From contig NC_134704.1 of assembly GCF_043290135.1 (NCBI RefSeq), positions 22,969,501 to 23,033,500 on the forward strand: 64,000 nt of DNA. The letters run 5' to 3'. The translations under genes were made by a program, and so were the position numbers. Position 1 is the first letter of the stretch. Every line of letters begins with the position of its first letter. The notes below the pieces were generated by a model. That model did no database searches. It worked only from the letters and a program-made list of their open reading frames with translations, and was not told the DNA's origin. Origin of the DNA: Rhipicephalus microplus. Its lineage: Eukaryota; Arthropoda; Arachnida; Ixodida; Ixodidae. Shown here one piece after another: positions 34,309 through 46,114 of this stretch.

Positions 34309-35780
34309 CTCGACCCTCCTATTCCTCATTTACTGCTTGGAGTGTAGGAATCGGCGCTTGGCGATACATCTTCATTCTGACGACTAACGTCCACGATCAA
34401 TGAATTAACGAAATCCGTACGAGTGTAGTTAACGGTGAGAGATCAATCAGAGAAAGCGGTGCGGTCAGCTAGAAGAGCGCCGCCGAGTTAACGCAGAACT
34501 TGGACTCGCCTGCTCGCGGCATGGTATCCCATGTCGGTCGACCAGGATTTTTCACGGGGCGAATGTAAGCGGGGAAAGCAGTGTTACCTTGTTAAAAAAC
34601 GTAAGCCGATATCAATCAACCCGTTTCGTTACTATATACTGACGGGCTTGAATGAATTGTCCAAATTTACAAGGCTCACCGAGTCTGTTATTATTGTTAG
34701 AGAAATTTTTAAATTAACGTTGTTAACGATATTGCCATGTATGGTTTACCACCCTGCCGCTGGTCCAATATCGGAGTTGTACCTCCATGGTGAATGTAAG
34801 CATCGGCAACAAATTTATGAGCTCATAACTGTGTGTCCCTTGCAACTGGAGCCCACTTGCATCACGAGCTCGCAACCGTGCAAAAAAAGGAAAAAAAGTT
34901 AGAGAACGTCAACGAAGCACGGATGTCCACGAAGTCTCATGAAGAAAAAGAACTACACAGCGGGATATGCAATAGAAAGCATGAAAAGATCGACACCTCG
35001 CTACATACGACAGTATATAGTAGTGAATACATTTATTGATTATAAGGTTTCTGAATAAGTACACATGTCATATATATCGGGATTAACGTAGTTTATTTCG
35101 TGGCTTGAAAAACGATACAGCTCACTGAAGTACGTGCCACGACTGCCCTAAATAGAGCACAAAATACAGATTTTACGAACTTATTCTTTGTGGACAAACT
35201 TACCTGTTCATAATTGGAAACCTTGTAAATCAATGAATCACCGACTTCAAAGCTATCGTCATTTACTCAAAACGTTCAGCAATACTCGCTCGTGTTGTCT
35301 TAACCAGCCATCAAAATACGTAATGTGCATTTGTTTTTTTTTACTACGCCGACCTTTTTATCAAGCCACCACGAGGCCGCTGTTCGATACACAGATCATT
35401 CGCATTGTTGCTTACACGAGATCTAAATAAAACTTTGCGAACAGTTGCACGACAGCTGCTCACTGAAAAAAGTGGTATTAGCTGATCGATAGCACTCAGC
35501 CTCGAAAGCCAGAACTTTCAGCTAAATTAAGGGGCTCGGGGTTTTTCAAAATGATACGGATGGGAGCACACAGTGGTATATTTGTCTGCTGCCGGCATCG
35601 TCTGCTGCCGGCATAGCTGTCTGCTGCCGGCTATTAGTAATCGCTATTAGCAATCTTTGCTATTAATCTTTGCTAACAGCTATTAGTAATCGTTGCTGTA
35701 GCGTCTGGTGAAGAAAAGAAATGAACAAGCGGTCGTTCCTCGTATGAAATAAAAAAAGTGACAGCCACACTCGACTTTTG
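34309..35780. other. Intergenic 3' of gene C
   Basis: AT-rich. Contains a triplicated 'GTCTGCTGCCGGCAT' motif at 35581-35630 and a possible orphan micro-exon at 35204-35211 (see findings). Confidence 0.45.
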
Positions 35781-35796
35781 CACACACAGAACACGT

Positions 35797-35802
35797 TTTA
35801 TT
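35797..35802 (-). terminator. Poly(A) signal of gene C
   Basis: AATAAA on the minus strand, followed by a GU-rich stretch (TGTGTTCTGTGTGTG), lies about 200 nt after the stop. A nearer AATAAA at 35903-35908 is an alternative. Confidence 0.6.
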
Positions 35803-36002
35803 CACACGCAACGTTTTTTTTTTCTTTTCTATACAACATTTACACATATCTCACAATTCCGAGTATTTTGTTTTTCTTTTCTTTCTTTCGCTCTTTTTCT
35901 CGTTTATTTTTTTTCTGCAAACAACAGAAGTCATTTTCCTATCACCCTTCTGCTTTACGTGGCGAGTTGAACCACTTGTCATCACCGCTTTTCAGGGGTG
36001 GT

Positions 36003-36004
36003 CT
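36003..36004 (-). CDS. Gene C exon 4: completes the stop codon
   Basis: After the acceptor CTTCCTTTCAG the exon begins AGACC. The T left by exon 3 plus AG makes TAG. The rest of this exon, to about 35780, is 3'UTR. Confidence 0.65.
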
Positions 36005-39000
36005 CTGAAAGGAAGAGAATCGAGGTGTGAGAACGAAACATTTCTGGTTACATCGCGAGATCGATGAAGACGTAAGGGAAACAGATGAGCGCTTATACTC
36101 GCGACTGAAAGTTTTACTTGAAGAACACATGAACGTTGAAGCAATACAAATTCAAAAAAAAAACAAAAGTGATGAAAAAAGAAGTGTACCAACATTGCGC
36201 AGAAGCGTTAAAAAATAATATAAAAAGTTACATAGCGCATCACCTAACGGCACATGTGCTGAGAAGATATGACGAACTCTTATTCCGTAAGATACATCGA
36301 TATCTCACTGATGCATGCTTCATCCTTTTTTTTTAACATAAAAATCTTCTGTCACTTCTGATATCGTGCTATTACCAAAAACGCATCCCTATTAAATAGC
36401 TCAACATTTAATACTATTGTAATGGAACATTTTACAAATAGCTGCAGCTCAATTACACATGACAAAGATTGATCGTGCGCGTATTCAAGATCAATTATGC
36501 ATAATATATTGACTGCACAATGGTGAAGACATGTTAGTAAGGCTCGTTAAGCGCCGAAGCCTTAATTAAAGGTATGCACAACAAACTGCTACGAGTTTGT
36601 TCGTGCTACAAACGAGTCGTGCTACAAACGAGTTGTGCTACAATTCTTAGGGTCCACTTGCGAATTTGAGCCAAAGGGTAACCAGTGAATCGAGGGGCAC
36701 TCACACAATCTGCGCTGTAGAGAGAATGTGATTACTTACAGTAGTGCTTGTACCCGGCGTAGTAAGGTGCCGCCGCGTAGGCTGGTCCGACGAGCTTAGC
36801 GGCGGGCGCTGCGTAGGCGATGGCGCCGTAGGCGGGGGCAACACCGTAGCCGTAGTGGCCGTAGCCATGTCCGTAGCCGTGGCCGTAGCCGAGGGCCAGC
36901 GCAGGGTAAGCCGGGGCCACAGCCTTCACTACGGGGGCAGCGTACGCCACTGGCGCGGCCACCTGACGAAAAGTAAAACGAGAAACAGTTCGCTTGCATC
37001 CCGAAATCGCCAACAACAGGTGAACACTTGAAACCGATAGATCACTAGTGACTAGTCCCCTCTATAATGTTGTGACGTGCTTCATATGACCATGTTTGCT
37101 GATGATGTACGCTGATGCTGCCTCACGAGTGATTTCCTGCCCGACTGAAAGTAGGCATGAAGGCACATCTTTTTTTTTTCAAGGGGGTTGGGGAGAGGGG
37201 CATTTTGATGGAGGCCGAGCACGCAGATGTGGTCGAGTGACATTTACGGCATAAACAATTAGGAGGGGGGGGGGCATGAGTCTGGTGTGCCACCCCCTGG
37301 CTACGCAACTGCCTAAAAAGTGGCCTCATTTCAACAAATTTTGGTTCGCGCTGATGTCAGTGTAGGCCTATTTGGATTGCATTCTATTTGCGCTTGCGCA
37401 GACTTGATGTAGCGTTGTCTTACGTTTACGAAGTGTTTGCGCAACCTACTTCTATTTGAGATCAGTATTTGTGTTGTATGCGCTCTTCACATACAGAAAG
37501 GGGCCGATAAATCCACGCTCAATTATTGTTCCACATAGCTACATTTGTAAAGGAAGTTTCGCCTTTGTTCGTTAAACTTTCGTGTGATGTGCCCTCGTTT
37601 CCGTCAGCTACCCTACGTTTTACAACTCGCTTGACAAAGAGTATATATACTAATCGAGCATTAACAGCATTCTGCCACGCGAATAACTACGACGCGCACC
37701 TTTCTTACTCGATGTTCTTTATATAGGTTTCACGGACGTCACCGAAACTGGTATGTCGGAGTACCAACGTGGCGAGTTCGCAAAATTTGTGACGTCACTT
37801 CAGTGTATCAATACGTCGCATGCAGCTTCTTTCGCCACTCGTGCGCAGAAGTCAATAACGTTTAAGCAGCGTCGTTATCACATTGAATCGGGTTCATCAC
37901 CACGCTCTGGTGCAGCTTTGGTGTCATCAATACCATCCCGTTGGAGTACCAGTGCGTTACGAACAGGCGTACAAAGTCGTCAATATGCGAGTTGAATGCC
38001 TCATTGCTATTCACTACATCATAGAAGCTAACATTTCGTACATAATTCGAAAAATTAATGTGTTTGTCGGCACCACAATTGTATGTCAAATGATGCACAT
38101 TTCAACATGGAAGCATAATTAGCACTCTATCTTTACTGGTTTGAATAATAAGGATGTGTTAACCATGGGTGCGGTTGAGGCTCATGCAGGCTTGCACTCA
38201 CGTCATTGAAAAGGCCGCGTTGGTGCACCGACGCGGTGGGGGGCGCGCTTTGTGACGTCAGGTTGGAGTTAATCAGTAGATCGCGTACTGGTTCCTTCAT
38301 TATTCGTGCACAGAGGCCCCAATAACGTTCCAGCTACGTGGTATGTCACTTTTGAACACGTCAATCAACGTCATCTAAGCCGCCGTGTTGGAGACACGTC
38401 GTGCATCCGTGATGCCACGTGCACAGAGCCCCAATAACGTTCCAGCTACGTGGTTGTCACTTTTGAACACGTAATTCAACGTCATCTAAGCCACCATGTT
38501 AAAGATGTCACGTGCAATCCGTTCATACAGCGTCCTCGTGAATCTGTCGCGGCTGGAGACCGACGAGTGCTCACCTTAACGGCGGGCGCGTAGACGGCCG
38601 GCGCGGCCACCTTGAGGGGCGCGGCAGCCAGCACGGGCGCAACCGAGTGCACCGTCTTGGTCGCGTACGACGTGGCCACGGGAGCCACGGCGTAGCCGTG
38701 AACCAGGGGCGCTGCGTACGCCACCGCGGGCGCAGCCACAACACCGGCATGCACGGACGTGCACGCGGCGACGAGGAGAGCGAGGGCGCTGATCACCTGC
38801 GAACGAAAAAGAGTGTCACACTTGTGAGGCCCCTGGACCACAAAGGTGGGAGAGTGGTTACAAAGGTGGGAGAGTGGTTACATCTCGCCCTCGCTATACC
38901 CTCCCTACAGGCGTTATTTCGCCTTCGCCGCTTATTAACGACGATATCACAGAACACATATATATCTAATCAAGGTGGACGATTGGACCAGTTGGGGGAT

Positions 39001-42000
39001 ACATTACATGATCTATGAGTACTACGAGGTAGAAGACACGGACGTGAAAAAGACAAGGACAAGCGCGAAGGTCTCGGAGACTTAGGAGTAAGGCAGCTTG
39101 GGCTAGTTTGTATGGCATGACGATAGTTATAGCGCGAGAACAAAACGACGACACAGAGACAAGAAGGTCCTTCGTGTCCTTCTTGTCTCTGTGTCGTTTT
39201 GTTCTCGCGCTATAACTATCGTCTCAGAGACCTTCGAGCGAAAATTTTGGCCTGTCTGTCTGTACAGTCGACTGTTCCTACGCCATTAACGGTGCCCTTA
39301 AAAGACAGCAAATAATACCCCAAACGGCGGACCCCATCTGCAGTGCTCACTAATATTACTCAAGTTTTAGCAATCGTACTTGATTGTCAATTGAAAAGCG
39401 ATTATTGCGCATATCTGAGGCACCATAACACGTCAATATTCTGTATGCGTGCCTTTATACTAGACAAGGCATACATAAGTAATTCTAAGGGCAGTAGTGT
39501 TTATCACGCTGCACTGATAATGCAGCGCTTGAACGAAAAGGCAAGTGTTTCCAACGCTTTGCTAAGACGCCACGGTGGCGGCACCTACCCGTCGCTTTGC
39601 TTTCTACACCTTATCGCCTTCAAGACGGGTGCGCACGCCGCGCGTTTCGTTTTCTAAGATAACTGCTGCCAGATAGCGCTCATGTCTCACGTGTGACGTG
39701 ACGCGATGCGCTCGTTCGCCTCCGCTGCACGCTCGAGGCACTCTGACGCAGCGCCTCCAGAATACCATTCACCGATTTTCTTGCGCAGAACATCAAATAA
39801 ACGTTTTGTTCGCTCTCTCCAAATGCAAGACTATCGTCTTTCGACGACATTTGCAGTGTAACATCCAGATACGGGGCCAGTTTTTCTTCATAAAACACGC
39901 AGGCACTGCGCCGTGTCGACCAAGAGGAAGACAGAAATTAGGTGCCTTCTTCCCTCTTTTCTGAATCACTCAATCGATCAATAAAACACGTGGGCAACGC
40001 CAACACTAAGCGATGAGCATATCAGGGATTTCGTGCTTTGATGATTGATTGATATGGGGTTTAACGTCCCAAAACCACTACATGATTATGAGAGACGCCA
40101 TAGCGAAGGACTCCGGAAATTTCGACCACCTGGGTTCCTTTAACGTGAACCCAAATCTGAGCACACGGGCCTACACCATTTTCGGATTCGATCTCGCGAC
40201 GTGCAGGTCAGCAGCCGAGTACCTTAGCCACTATAGACCACCGTGGCTGGGCCCGGTGGTCTGCGGGTTGCCAGCTCCACACCGTAATCGCTGTACCAGC
40301 GCGTCGGACAGCATTAGAGCGTGTGTGTACGCTGAGTTATCAGGTCAGCCGATCGCCGTGACACTGCCGTGTGCGCGAATCGGGCAGTGTAGTACATATT
40401 CAGATGTCAGAATTTTATTAAACGCCCCGTACGAGCACGTATACACGAGGAAAACGAAAGTTGCCGTATAAGCTCGGCCAAGAAACGGTGACGTGAAACT
40501 CAGGGAAACCTCGGGGAAAAAAAAAACGAAAGCACCACGCGCCCATCATAATTCAGCTGCTGCGATGTTTTGGGAACGCCTTACGTTGATCGGACACGAG
40601 AAGCTGTGGAGCGTGAATGGATCCGCGCACGCCTTCACGCGATAACCTTTTCCACTTAGGTCGCATTCCTCGTCACGTCTCAGTGACCGGGCTTTTTTTT
40701 ATAGGGTCGTAAAGCGGTTCGTGGTAACATCCCTCTTATACGTCTCAGGTAAACTTGCACCGATAATCCAGGAAGAACGGGGTTTGATCGTTTCGTTGGT
40801 TTTTCGCGACCTTCGTTTCTCGGAATTCACGGTCAGGGTGGAACGTAGCGATCAGCTTGCTTTAAGTTTGCGACGTGCTAATAAACAAAGTAAGATAGAT
40901 CACCGTTTTGAAACGCCATACCAGCTAAATCAGCTAAAATAACTGAATAGAAATGCTGAGAAAACTGGAGACACTGCGTAGCATCGTTCCCATTTATCTA
41001 GACCACTGTTTGCACTCGATTGCAATGATTGTAATGCATTTGTATAAGTGCTGTAGGCTTACCCACGGGACCGCTTTATGCTCTCCCATAGTAGAGTGAT
41101 CAACGCTCTAATTCGTTAACCACTTTTTCTGCACACACGAGGGACGGCTTTACGATCTTCCATAGTAGAGTACAAAGTACTCTAAATCGCAAACTATTTT
41201 TTCTAAACACACGCAGCTGACCAGCCGTGAGTGCACTAGATCCTCCCAAATTAGTCTGCTTACAGCTGTGCCACAGTTCTGTCTATGAAACTGTGATTCG
41301 CTATATTTGTATTATAAAAAATGGCACATCCCACACACTAGTGAGCATCGATTTCATGCGAAGCAGTCGGCGATCAGATTACACTCGCAATAAAGTAAGT
41401 ATAACTTGTAAGGCTCAGTCATGCTGCAACGCTTAATACCGTTCAGGAACGTCGTCTAAGCATTCAAAATGTGGCCGTGGCAACAATTTCCGGCAAACTG
41501 CTATGACGCGGCCTCCAAAGCTACCGGTTGACACGCTTAGCATCATTAGCATAACACAACTTGAACAGCTCTAATGAAGATATTGCGAGCTCCAAGGTTT
41601 TTACGGTACGTTTACGGCACGTACACCCAGTGACCATTCATTATACTTCAAATCATAACCTAGCCTGCGCTTGTTCACTCACGCTGAAACTCGCTACTTC
41701 AGCTCCACGACCAAACCCGATTTAAACCCGATCAATACTTTACACTACTTCTCTCGAGTATCCGAAGGACGGAAAAAAGGAAACAATGCTACGAAAAGGT
41801 GTCAAAGATGGGGAAAAAAGCAAGCCAGAACAAAATGCGCTAATCCTCGCCTTTGAAATACCGGATATAACGAAGAGATTAGTATAACGAAATAGTCCCA
41901 GCACATTGTCAAAGTACATGCCACCTGGGGCTAAGTATCAGGCTTCACTAGCACCTAATTTGCACCAAAGAGCGCATTAAAAGAAGCTCATGGACGATAA

Positions 42001-42216
42001 GTTAGACACCCAGCGAGTAATCCACAGTAGCTTCAAACTATCCAGACCTGCATGGCGACTATCTTTGACAGTTCGACTAGTCCTAAGTTTTCTATCCTTA
42101 ATATTTGAAATTTTTTTCCCGAATTAGCCACATTATGCACAAGTTTCCTTTAAACGGTTAACGCGCTACCGGGTGGAACCCTGGAGGTTCTCACGTATTC
42201 CACTTACGGTGTTCAT
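36003..42216 (-). CDS. Gene C: secreted Ala/Pro/Val and Gly-Tyr-His-rich cuticular-type protein (spliced, four exons)
   Basis: Coding exons are 42208-42216, 38575-38796, 36740-36962 and 36003-36004, giving 151 residues. The signal peptide MNTVISALALLVAACTSVHA is followed by Ala-Ala-Pro-Val repeats and 'VATSYATKTVHSVAPV'. Exon 3 continues with 'VAAPVAYAAPVVKAVAP', a GYGHGYGHGYGHYGYG run and ...YYAGYKHY. The stop codon is split, with T at the end of exon 3 and AG at the start of exon 4. Composition and the AAPV repeats are typical of arthropod structural cuticle proteins lacking the Rebers-Riddiford domain. Intron 1 (3.4 kb) contains a SINE and a foldback repeat. Exon phases match gene D exactly. 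The weakest link is pairing the micro-exon with exon 2 over 3.4 kb, though phase, TATA box and signal peptide all agree. Confidence 0.82.
36740..36962 (-). CDS. Gene C exon 3
   Basis: Follows the acceptor TTTTCGTCAG and ends at TACT|GTAAGT, leaving one base (T). It encodes AAPV repeats and the Gly-Tyr-His run. If the donor were ignored the frame would read only two more residues before a stop. Confidence 0.82.
36963..38574 (-). other. Gene C intron 2 (1.6 kb) with repeats
   Basis: Holds a MITE fragment (about 37137-37316) and a 113-bp direct repeat (about 38306-38530) containing 'AATAACGTTCCAGCTACGTG' twice. Earlier decayed versions appear near 37835. No further exon was seen. Confidence 0.65.
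37137..37316. mobile_element. MITE fragment (CTGGCTACGC family)
   Basis: A G-rich interior and the end 'CCCCTGGCTACGCAACTGCC' match the right terminus of the 13356-14262 element. The left terminus is decayed. Confidence 0.5.
38575..38796 (-). CDS. Gene C exon 2
   Basis: Preceded by a polypyrimidine acceptor (TTTTTCGTTCGCAG) and ended by AAG|GTGAGC. It is 74 codons in phase 0/0. It encodes the signal core, Ala/Val/Pro repeats and the SYATKTVH motif. Confidence 0.85.
39091..39223 (-). mobile_element. Short foldback repeat (GGGCTAGTTGGT family), copy 2
   Basis: Two arms of about 45 bp ('GATAGTTATAGCGCGAGAAC' and its inverse) enclose a short loop, preceded by 'CAGCTTGGGCTAGTTTG'. GTCTCGGAGAC (39071-39081) and GTCTCAGAGAC (39222-39232) flank it and may be the target duplication. 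Confidence 0.75.
40041..40252 (-). mobile_element. Ruka-like SINE with internal deletion
   Basis: A reversed copy lacking about 30 bp between the body and the tRNA-like head. It still ends with the reversed 'CCACTATAGACCACCGTGGC' head. Confidence 0.85.
42208..42216 (-). CDS. Gene C exon 1: nine-base coding micro-exon (Met-Asn-Thr)
   Basis: ATGAACACC on the minus strand is followed directly by GTAAGT. The phase-0 junction restores a continuous signal peptide with exon 2. It lies 150 bp after a TATA box. Confidence 0.75.
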
Positions 42217-42358
42217 GTTGACTCGGTGGGGGAGGATAGCCTGCCGCGTGGGTAGGAAGGGGTCGTGCGGTAGCCGCGGTCGGGGAAGTGGTAGTCACGA
42301 GTGTTCTGGAGGGGTAGGACACCGTGTGGCGATGGTCTTGAGACCCGACGGTGGGCCG

Positions 42359-42366
42359 CTTTTATA
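42359..42366 (-). promoter_or_regulatory. TATA box of gene C
   Basis: The minus strand reads GTATAAAAGC, 150 bp upstream of the micro-exon ATG. Initiation is expected near 42336. Confidence 0.7.
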
Positions 42367-43846
42367 CAAAAACGCTCCCGCCTGCACTTCGCTAGGAACC
42401 TCCGGTTGCCGGAGGTTCACGTGATTCCCCCTCCCCCTATCACTTTCTCTACCCTCCTCTCTCCTTGGTCTTGGCCTGTCCGCCGTTGATGGCCATTTCT
42501 GACGTGGGGCGGGGAGGAGTTGCCGCGCGCTTATTCAAAAACCGAGGAGAGAGGGCGCGTGGACAAGTCACCTCGCTACGGCGGTCGCTGCAACGAACGG
42601 GGGCGAACGTGTAACCCCCCTCTCACCTCTGAGCACTCCTCCGCCGAACTGCACGCGGCAAGGAAGCGAGAAGGGAAGGGGCTACGCGTTCCTGATGACC
42701 CAGGTCGCCTCACGCGTGAGATGACGGCGTGCTGGAAGGAAGCCGGAGAGTTCCTTCCTGGGCCGCGCGAGTCATGACCTACTCTGGCAGGAGGCTTTCC
42801 CTTTCTCGCACGCCGTTGAGGAATGACATCTCAGGCTGGTCGTTATGTTTGCTTGTTTGTTTGCTTGCCAGCCAGCATCGCCACCCGCTTAGTCGTCGGG
42901 GGGCTGTAGATGGATTGCGGAGAAAGGCACGGTAGAGCACGGGCATGACGGCCGTGTAAACGAATCAACAACGGAGAAAAAAATATATTTCGATCTCACC
43001 CTCACGTGCGCGCGAGGACCAGACCGCGGCGAGGTGGAACTTTCGAAATCGAGGCGACCCTTTCCGGTGCCTATTAAGCGGCAGATCTAGAAGGCCGTGA
43101 CAAAGTGCACCGGCTGGGGGTCAAATGGTTTGTCAGCGCCCCGTACGCGCGCTGATAAAGGCGAGAGCACGAGGTGTGTCACTGCGACGTTCGATTAAAT
43201 GTTTCCTTGCTGCTGCGATCCGTCATTGTCATTGCTTGTCGTCGTGTGCCAGACGTGTGGGAATTACGCGGGAGAGTCTGGGGCAATCGTATCGGCGCTT
43301 TTCGATACTAATTGTACGGCAGCGCAGCTTCTAATTACGAGATTATTTTCAAGTCCGGTTTAAGTGCATTCCCATATACATCATGCTGTATCTGACAATC
43401 TAGTTCCAGGTTCCCAAATCAAGACAACTTAAGAAATGTACAACCGATTTAAACAACGTTGACTGCAATCACAACAAGAGGCAAAAAATGATAATAAATT
43501 GAACGGCTTTGTAGCATTTATCAGATGTCGGAGAACACGTAGTACTCTTAAAGCTTGACCTCATCACATCGGAAGTGTGTGTAAGAAAACTAGATGCACC
43601 GACGCCCACGCACTGTTTCATAAGACACTTGTAAGCGGGTTTATCTACTAGTTTCGTGACCTCGCGATGGTTAGCGCTAGATTTTGCCACCCGAGTGTTT
43701 CTGTCCTTTAGATCTAGCGATCCAATAGTAACAAGTATCAAATATAGTCTACAGGCTGTTTTCGGTATAGCGAACACGGTGATTTAGTATCCTCAAGTTC
43801 GCCGCTCGCGACGTGTCAAGCACTTGATATGATTGGGCATTGATGA
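42367..43846. other. GC-rich upstream region of gene C and intergenic
   Basis: Sequence up to about 43100 is GC-rich and contains 'TTCCGGTGCCTATTAAG' (43059), nearly identical to the gene B TATA region. No exon is supported. Confidence 0.45.
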
Positions 43847-44096
43847 TTTCATTTGATTGATGGATTGATAAATGGGGTTTAACGCCCCAAAACCACTACA
43901 TGGTTATGAGAGACGCTGTAGTGGAGGGTTCCGGAAATTTTGACCACCTGGGGTTAACGTGCACCCAAATATGAGCACACGGCCCTATAGCATTTTCGCC
44001 TCTATTGAAAATGCAGCCGCCACAGCCGGGATTCGATCCCGCGACCTGCGGGTCAGCAGCCGAGTACCTTAGCCACTAGACCACCGCGTCGGGGCA
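43847..44096 (-). mobile_element. Ruka-like SINE
   Basis: A nearly complete reversed copy with a small deletion in the body ('GGGGTTAACGTGCACCC'). It is followed by a T-rich run. No clear duplication flanks it. Confidence 0.88.
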
Positions 44097-44413
44097 TTTT
44101 TTTTTTTTTTAGCATTAGTATACTGTTAATGCTCGATACAGCCCCCCTTGCTCTAGTAAGATGCGGGATTTAACGAGCTGTTCTTGTTTTCGCATCCTGC
44201 TTCCGTTGAAACGCCTTTGAGATTTTTGTTTCGTAATAAATTCTAACTAACGTTGTTTGTCACACTTTTTGAATGTGGTAAAACTTCCGCGAGCATAATA
44301 GAGAGAAATAAAAAAAATGCAAACTGGACTTTCCCAATTTCAGTGCTATTATTAGACTGGACGTTATGTATTTTCATTTTACGGCATATATGGCGTACTT
44401 GCAACTGCACATT

Positions 44414-44427
44414 ATGAGGACTTATAG
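44414..44427. repeat. 5' target-site duplication of the full-length LINE
   Basis: ATGAGGACTTATAG is identical to 50082-50095. Confidence 0.93.
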
Positions 44428-44716
44428 GAGACGCTGTGCGGACGTGTTTCGCATGAGCTCCGGCCCGGTGACCGACTATCGGCGGACGCGCTTTTTTCTG
44501 GACTTGCTGTCAGTGGGCTCGTCTGCAGGAGGTTGCCCTGTACCTACGGACACCACTCGTTTAGGCAAGTTTGTCCCCGTTTTTGGAGTTTCCGAGATTT
44601 TCCTATCAACCCCGCGGTGGCAAGGCTAGGCCTATCTCCTAGGCCAAGCCTGGCCTGGGCCGCGTCGCCCGGCGTCTGACTTGCGCCCGGTGACCGTGGG
44701 TCTTGTTGGGCTGAAG

Positions 44717-46114
44717 ATGGAGTACTACGTCGAAGGGGAGACTATAACACCCGAAGATTTTGAAGCGGGAGAGTGGGCTCCAGTGCTGAAGGCACAGGAC
44801 CGATTTAAGAAGACTCGGCATGGCGACAACGCCAAGAGTAAGCCTTGCGAGACGCAGGCCGGCAGCGACGGGCGCAAGACGCACGGAGCGCAGCAAGTCA
44901 AGCGGGGGAAAGCGCCGGTATGGAAGAAACGCGGACCGTTTCTCAAGTTGCCAGCCACGGATTTCAAGATTGTGTACAGGCCCCAGAACTGGGACTTGAG
45001 TGTTGTGACAGCGAGAGAACTCGGATGTGCACTGAGAGCAGCAGCGCGTCTAACGAGTGCGATTGCCGCGGAAGAAGACATTGTGCGGGTTAATGGCACA
45101 AACAACACGTTGACGGTGAGCACACCATGCATAAATCGCAGTGGGGCATATGCGACTGTGAAGACGCTCAAGCTGGGTGATCGTGACCTGCCGGTTTCGG
45201 CGTTCGTGGCGCCGTTGGAGAACTCCGTGCGGGGAGTGATTTATAATGCTTATGATGGATGCCCAGTGGAAGAAGTTCGGGCGGGATTCCTGAAGAAGAA
45301 TGAAGGCATAGACATTCTGGACGCGAGACCTCTGGGAAAGTCAAAGGCGATTCAGATTACGTTCGGGGGAAAACGCATACCCCGGCAGATTACTTACTGG
45401 AACTGTCTGTACGCTGTGATCCCGTACAGAAATTTAGTCGAGACTTGCTACAACTGCAGACGAGTTGGACATCGAGCGGACGTTTGCTATCGTCCGAAGA
45501 GCAACCTATGTCACCGTTGCGGGAAGGACCATCCTGCCCCGCCAGAAGGAGAGCCACCTACGTGCACGCCGGTCTGCATCGTGTGCCATGGTGCGCATCA
45601 CACAGGGAGCCGGAACTGCAAGTTTCGCCTGGCTCGCAAGCCACCGACAGGCCGGCAGCAGAGCATCGAAAGAGAGAGCGAAGCTGGCAACGATAAGCGT
45701 TCCTCGAGGGCCACGGAGCGGTCACCGAGGGGTAAAGAAGGCAGAAGCAAAAGCAGGGACCGGTCGAGTTCCTTCCCGCCATTGCCAGGGCGCGGGGGCG
45801 GCCAAGATGGTGGACGAGCATCCAGTACCAACAGCTGCGCACGCGACACCAACAAAAAGGTGAGCTTGTCAAGCACGGCCTCCCAGAACGAAACCGCTCG
45901 AGAGAGGGAGTTAGCAGCGCTGGTTCAGCGACAGGGAGACTTGATTAAAAGAATGGAAAACAGAATTGCAGAGATGGAACGCGCACTTAGAAACGACCAA
46001 CGGCAGGGGACACAGGCACCAGAGCAGTGCAAGGCCTACAGAAAGCGACGCAAGAGGCGTCTGCTCGCGTACAGGAGAGTGCAGCTATGGAAGTGGAGAA
46101 TCGGGGGACAGTGA
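44717..46114 (+). CDS. LINE ORF1, gag-like nucleic-acid-binding protein (5' frame)
   Basis: The start is the ATG at 44717 (MEYYVEGETITPEDFE). The protein continues through a basic region and a central domain. Three zinc-knuckle-like motifs begin at about residue 244: CYNCRRVGHRADVC, a CHRCGKDH... motif and CIVCHGAHHTGSRNC. They would bind element RNA during ribonucleoprotein assembly. An Arg/Ser-rich segment and a short coiled coil ('RMENRIAEMERAL') follow. The last ~28 residues (from about 46020) are abruptly Lys/Arg/Trp-rich, while the next frame carries a natural coiled-coil continuation. This marks a one-base frameshift rather than the real C-terminus. Confidence 0.85.
   Translation: MEYYVEGETITPEDFEAGEWAPVLKAQDRFKKTRHGDNAKSKPCETQAGSDGRKTHGAQQVKRGKAPVWKKRGPFLKLPATDFKIVYRPQNWDLSVVTARELGCALRAAARLTSAIAAEEDIVRVNGTNNTLTVSTPCINRSGAYATVKTLKLGDRDLPVSAFVAPLENSVRGVIYNAYDGCPVEEVRAGFLKKNEGIDILDARPLGKSKAIQITFGGKRIPRQITYWNCLYAVIPYRNLVETCYNCRRVGHRADVCYRPKSNLCHRCGKDHPAPPEGEPPTCTPVCIVCHGAHHTGSRNCKFRLARKPPTGRQQSIERESEAGNDKRSSRATERSPRGKEGRSKSRDRSSSFPPLPGRGGGQDGGRASSTNSCARDTNKKVSLSSTASQNETARERELAALVQRQGDLIKRMENRIAEMERALRNDQRQGTQAPEQCKAYRKRRKRRLLAYRRVQLWKWRIGGQ

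Larger units (their letters stand above)
38797..42207 (-). other. Gene C intron 1 (3.4 kb)
   Basis: Includes a 20-bp tandem duplication (38840-38879), the foldback repeat at 39091-39223, a SINE at 40041-40252 and a two-unit repeat of about 75 bp (41070-41215, sharing 'CCATAGTAGAGT'). Confidence 0.6.
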
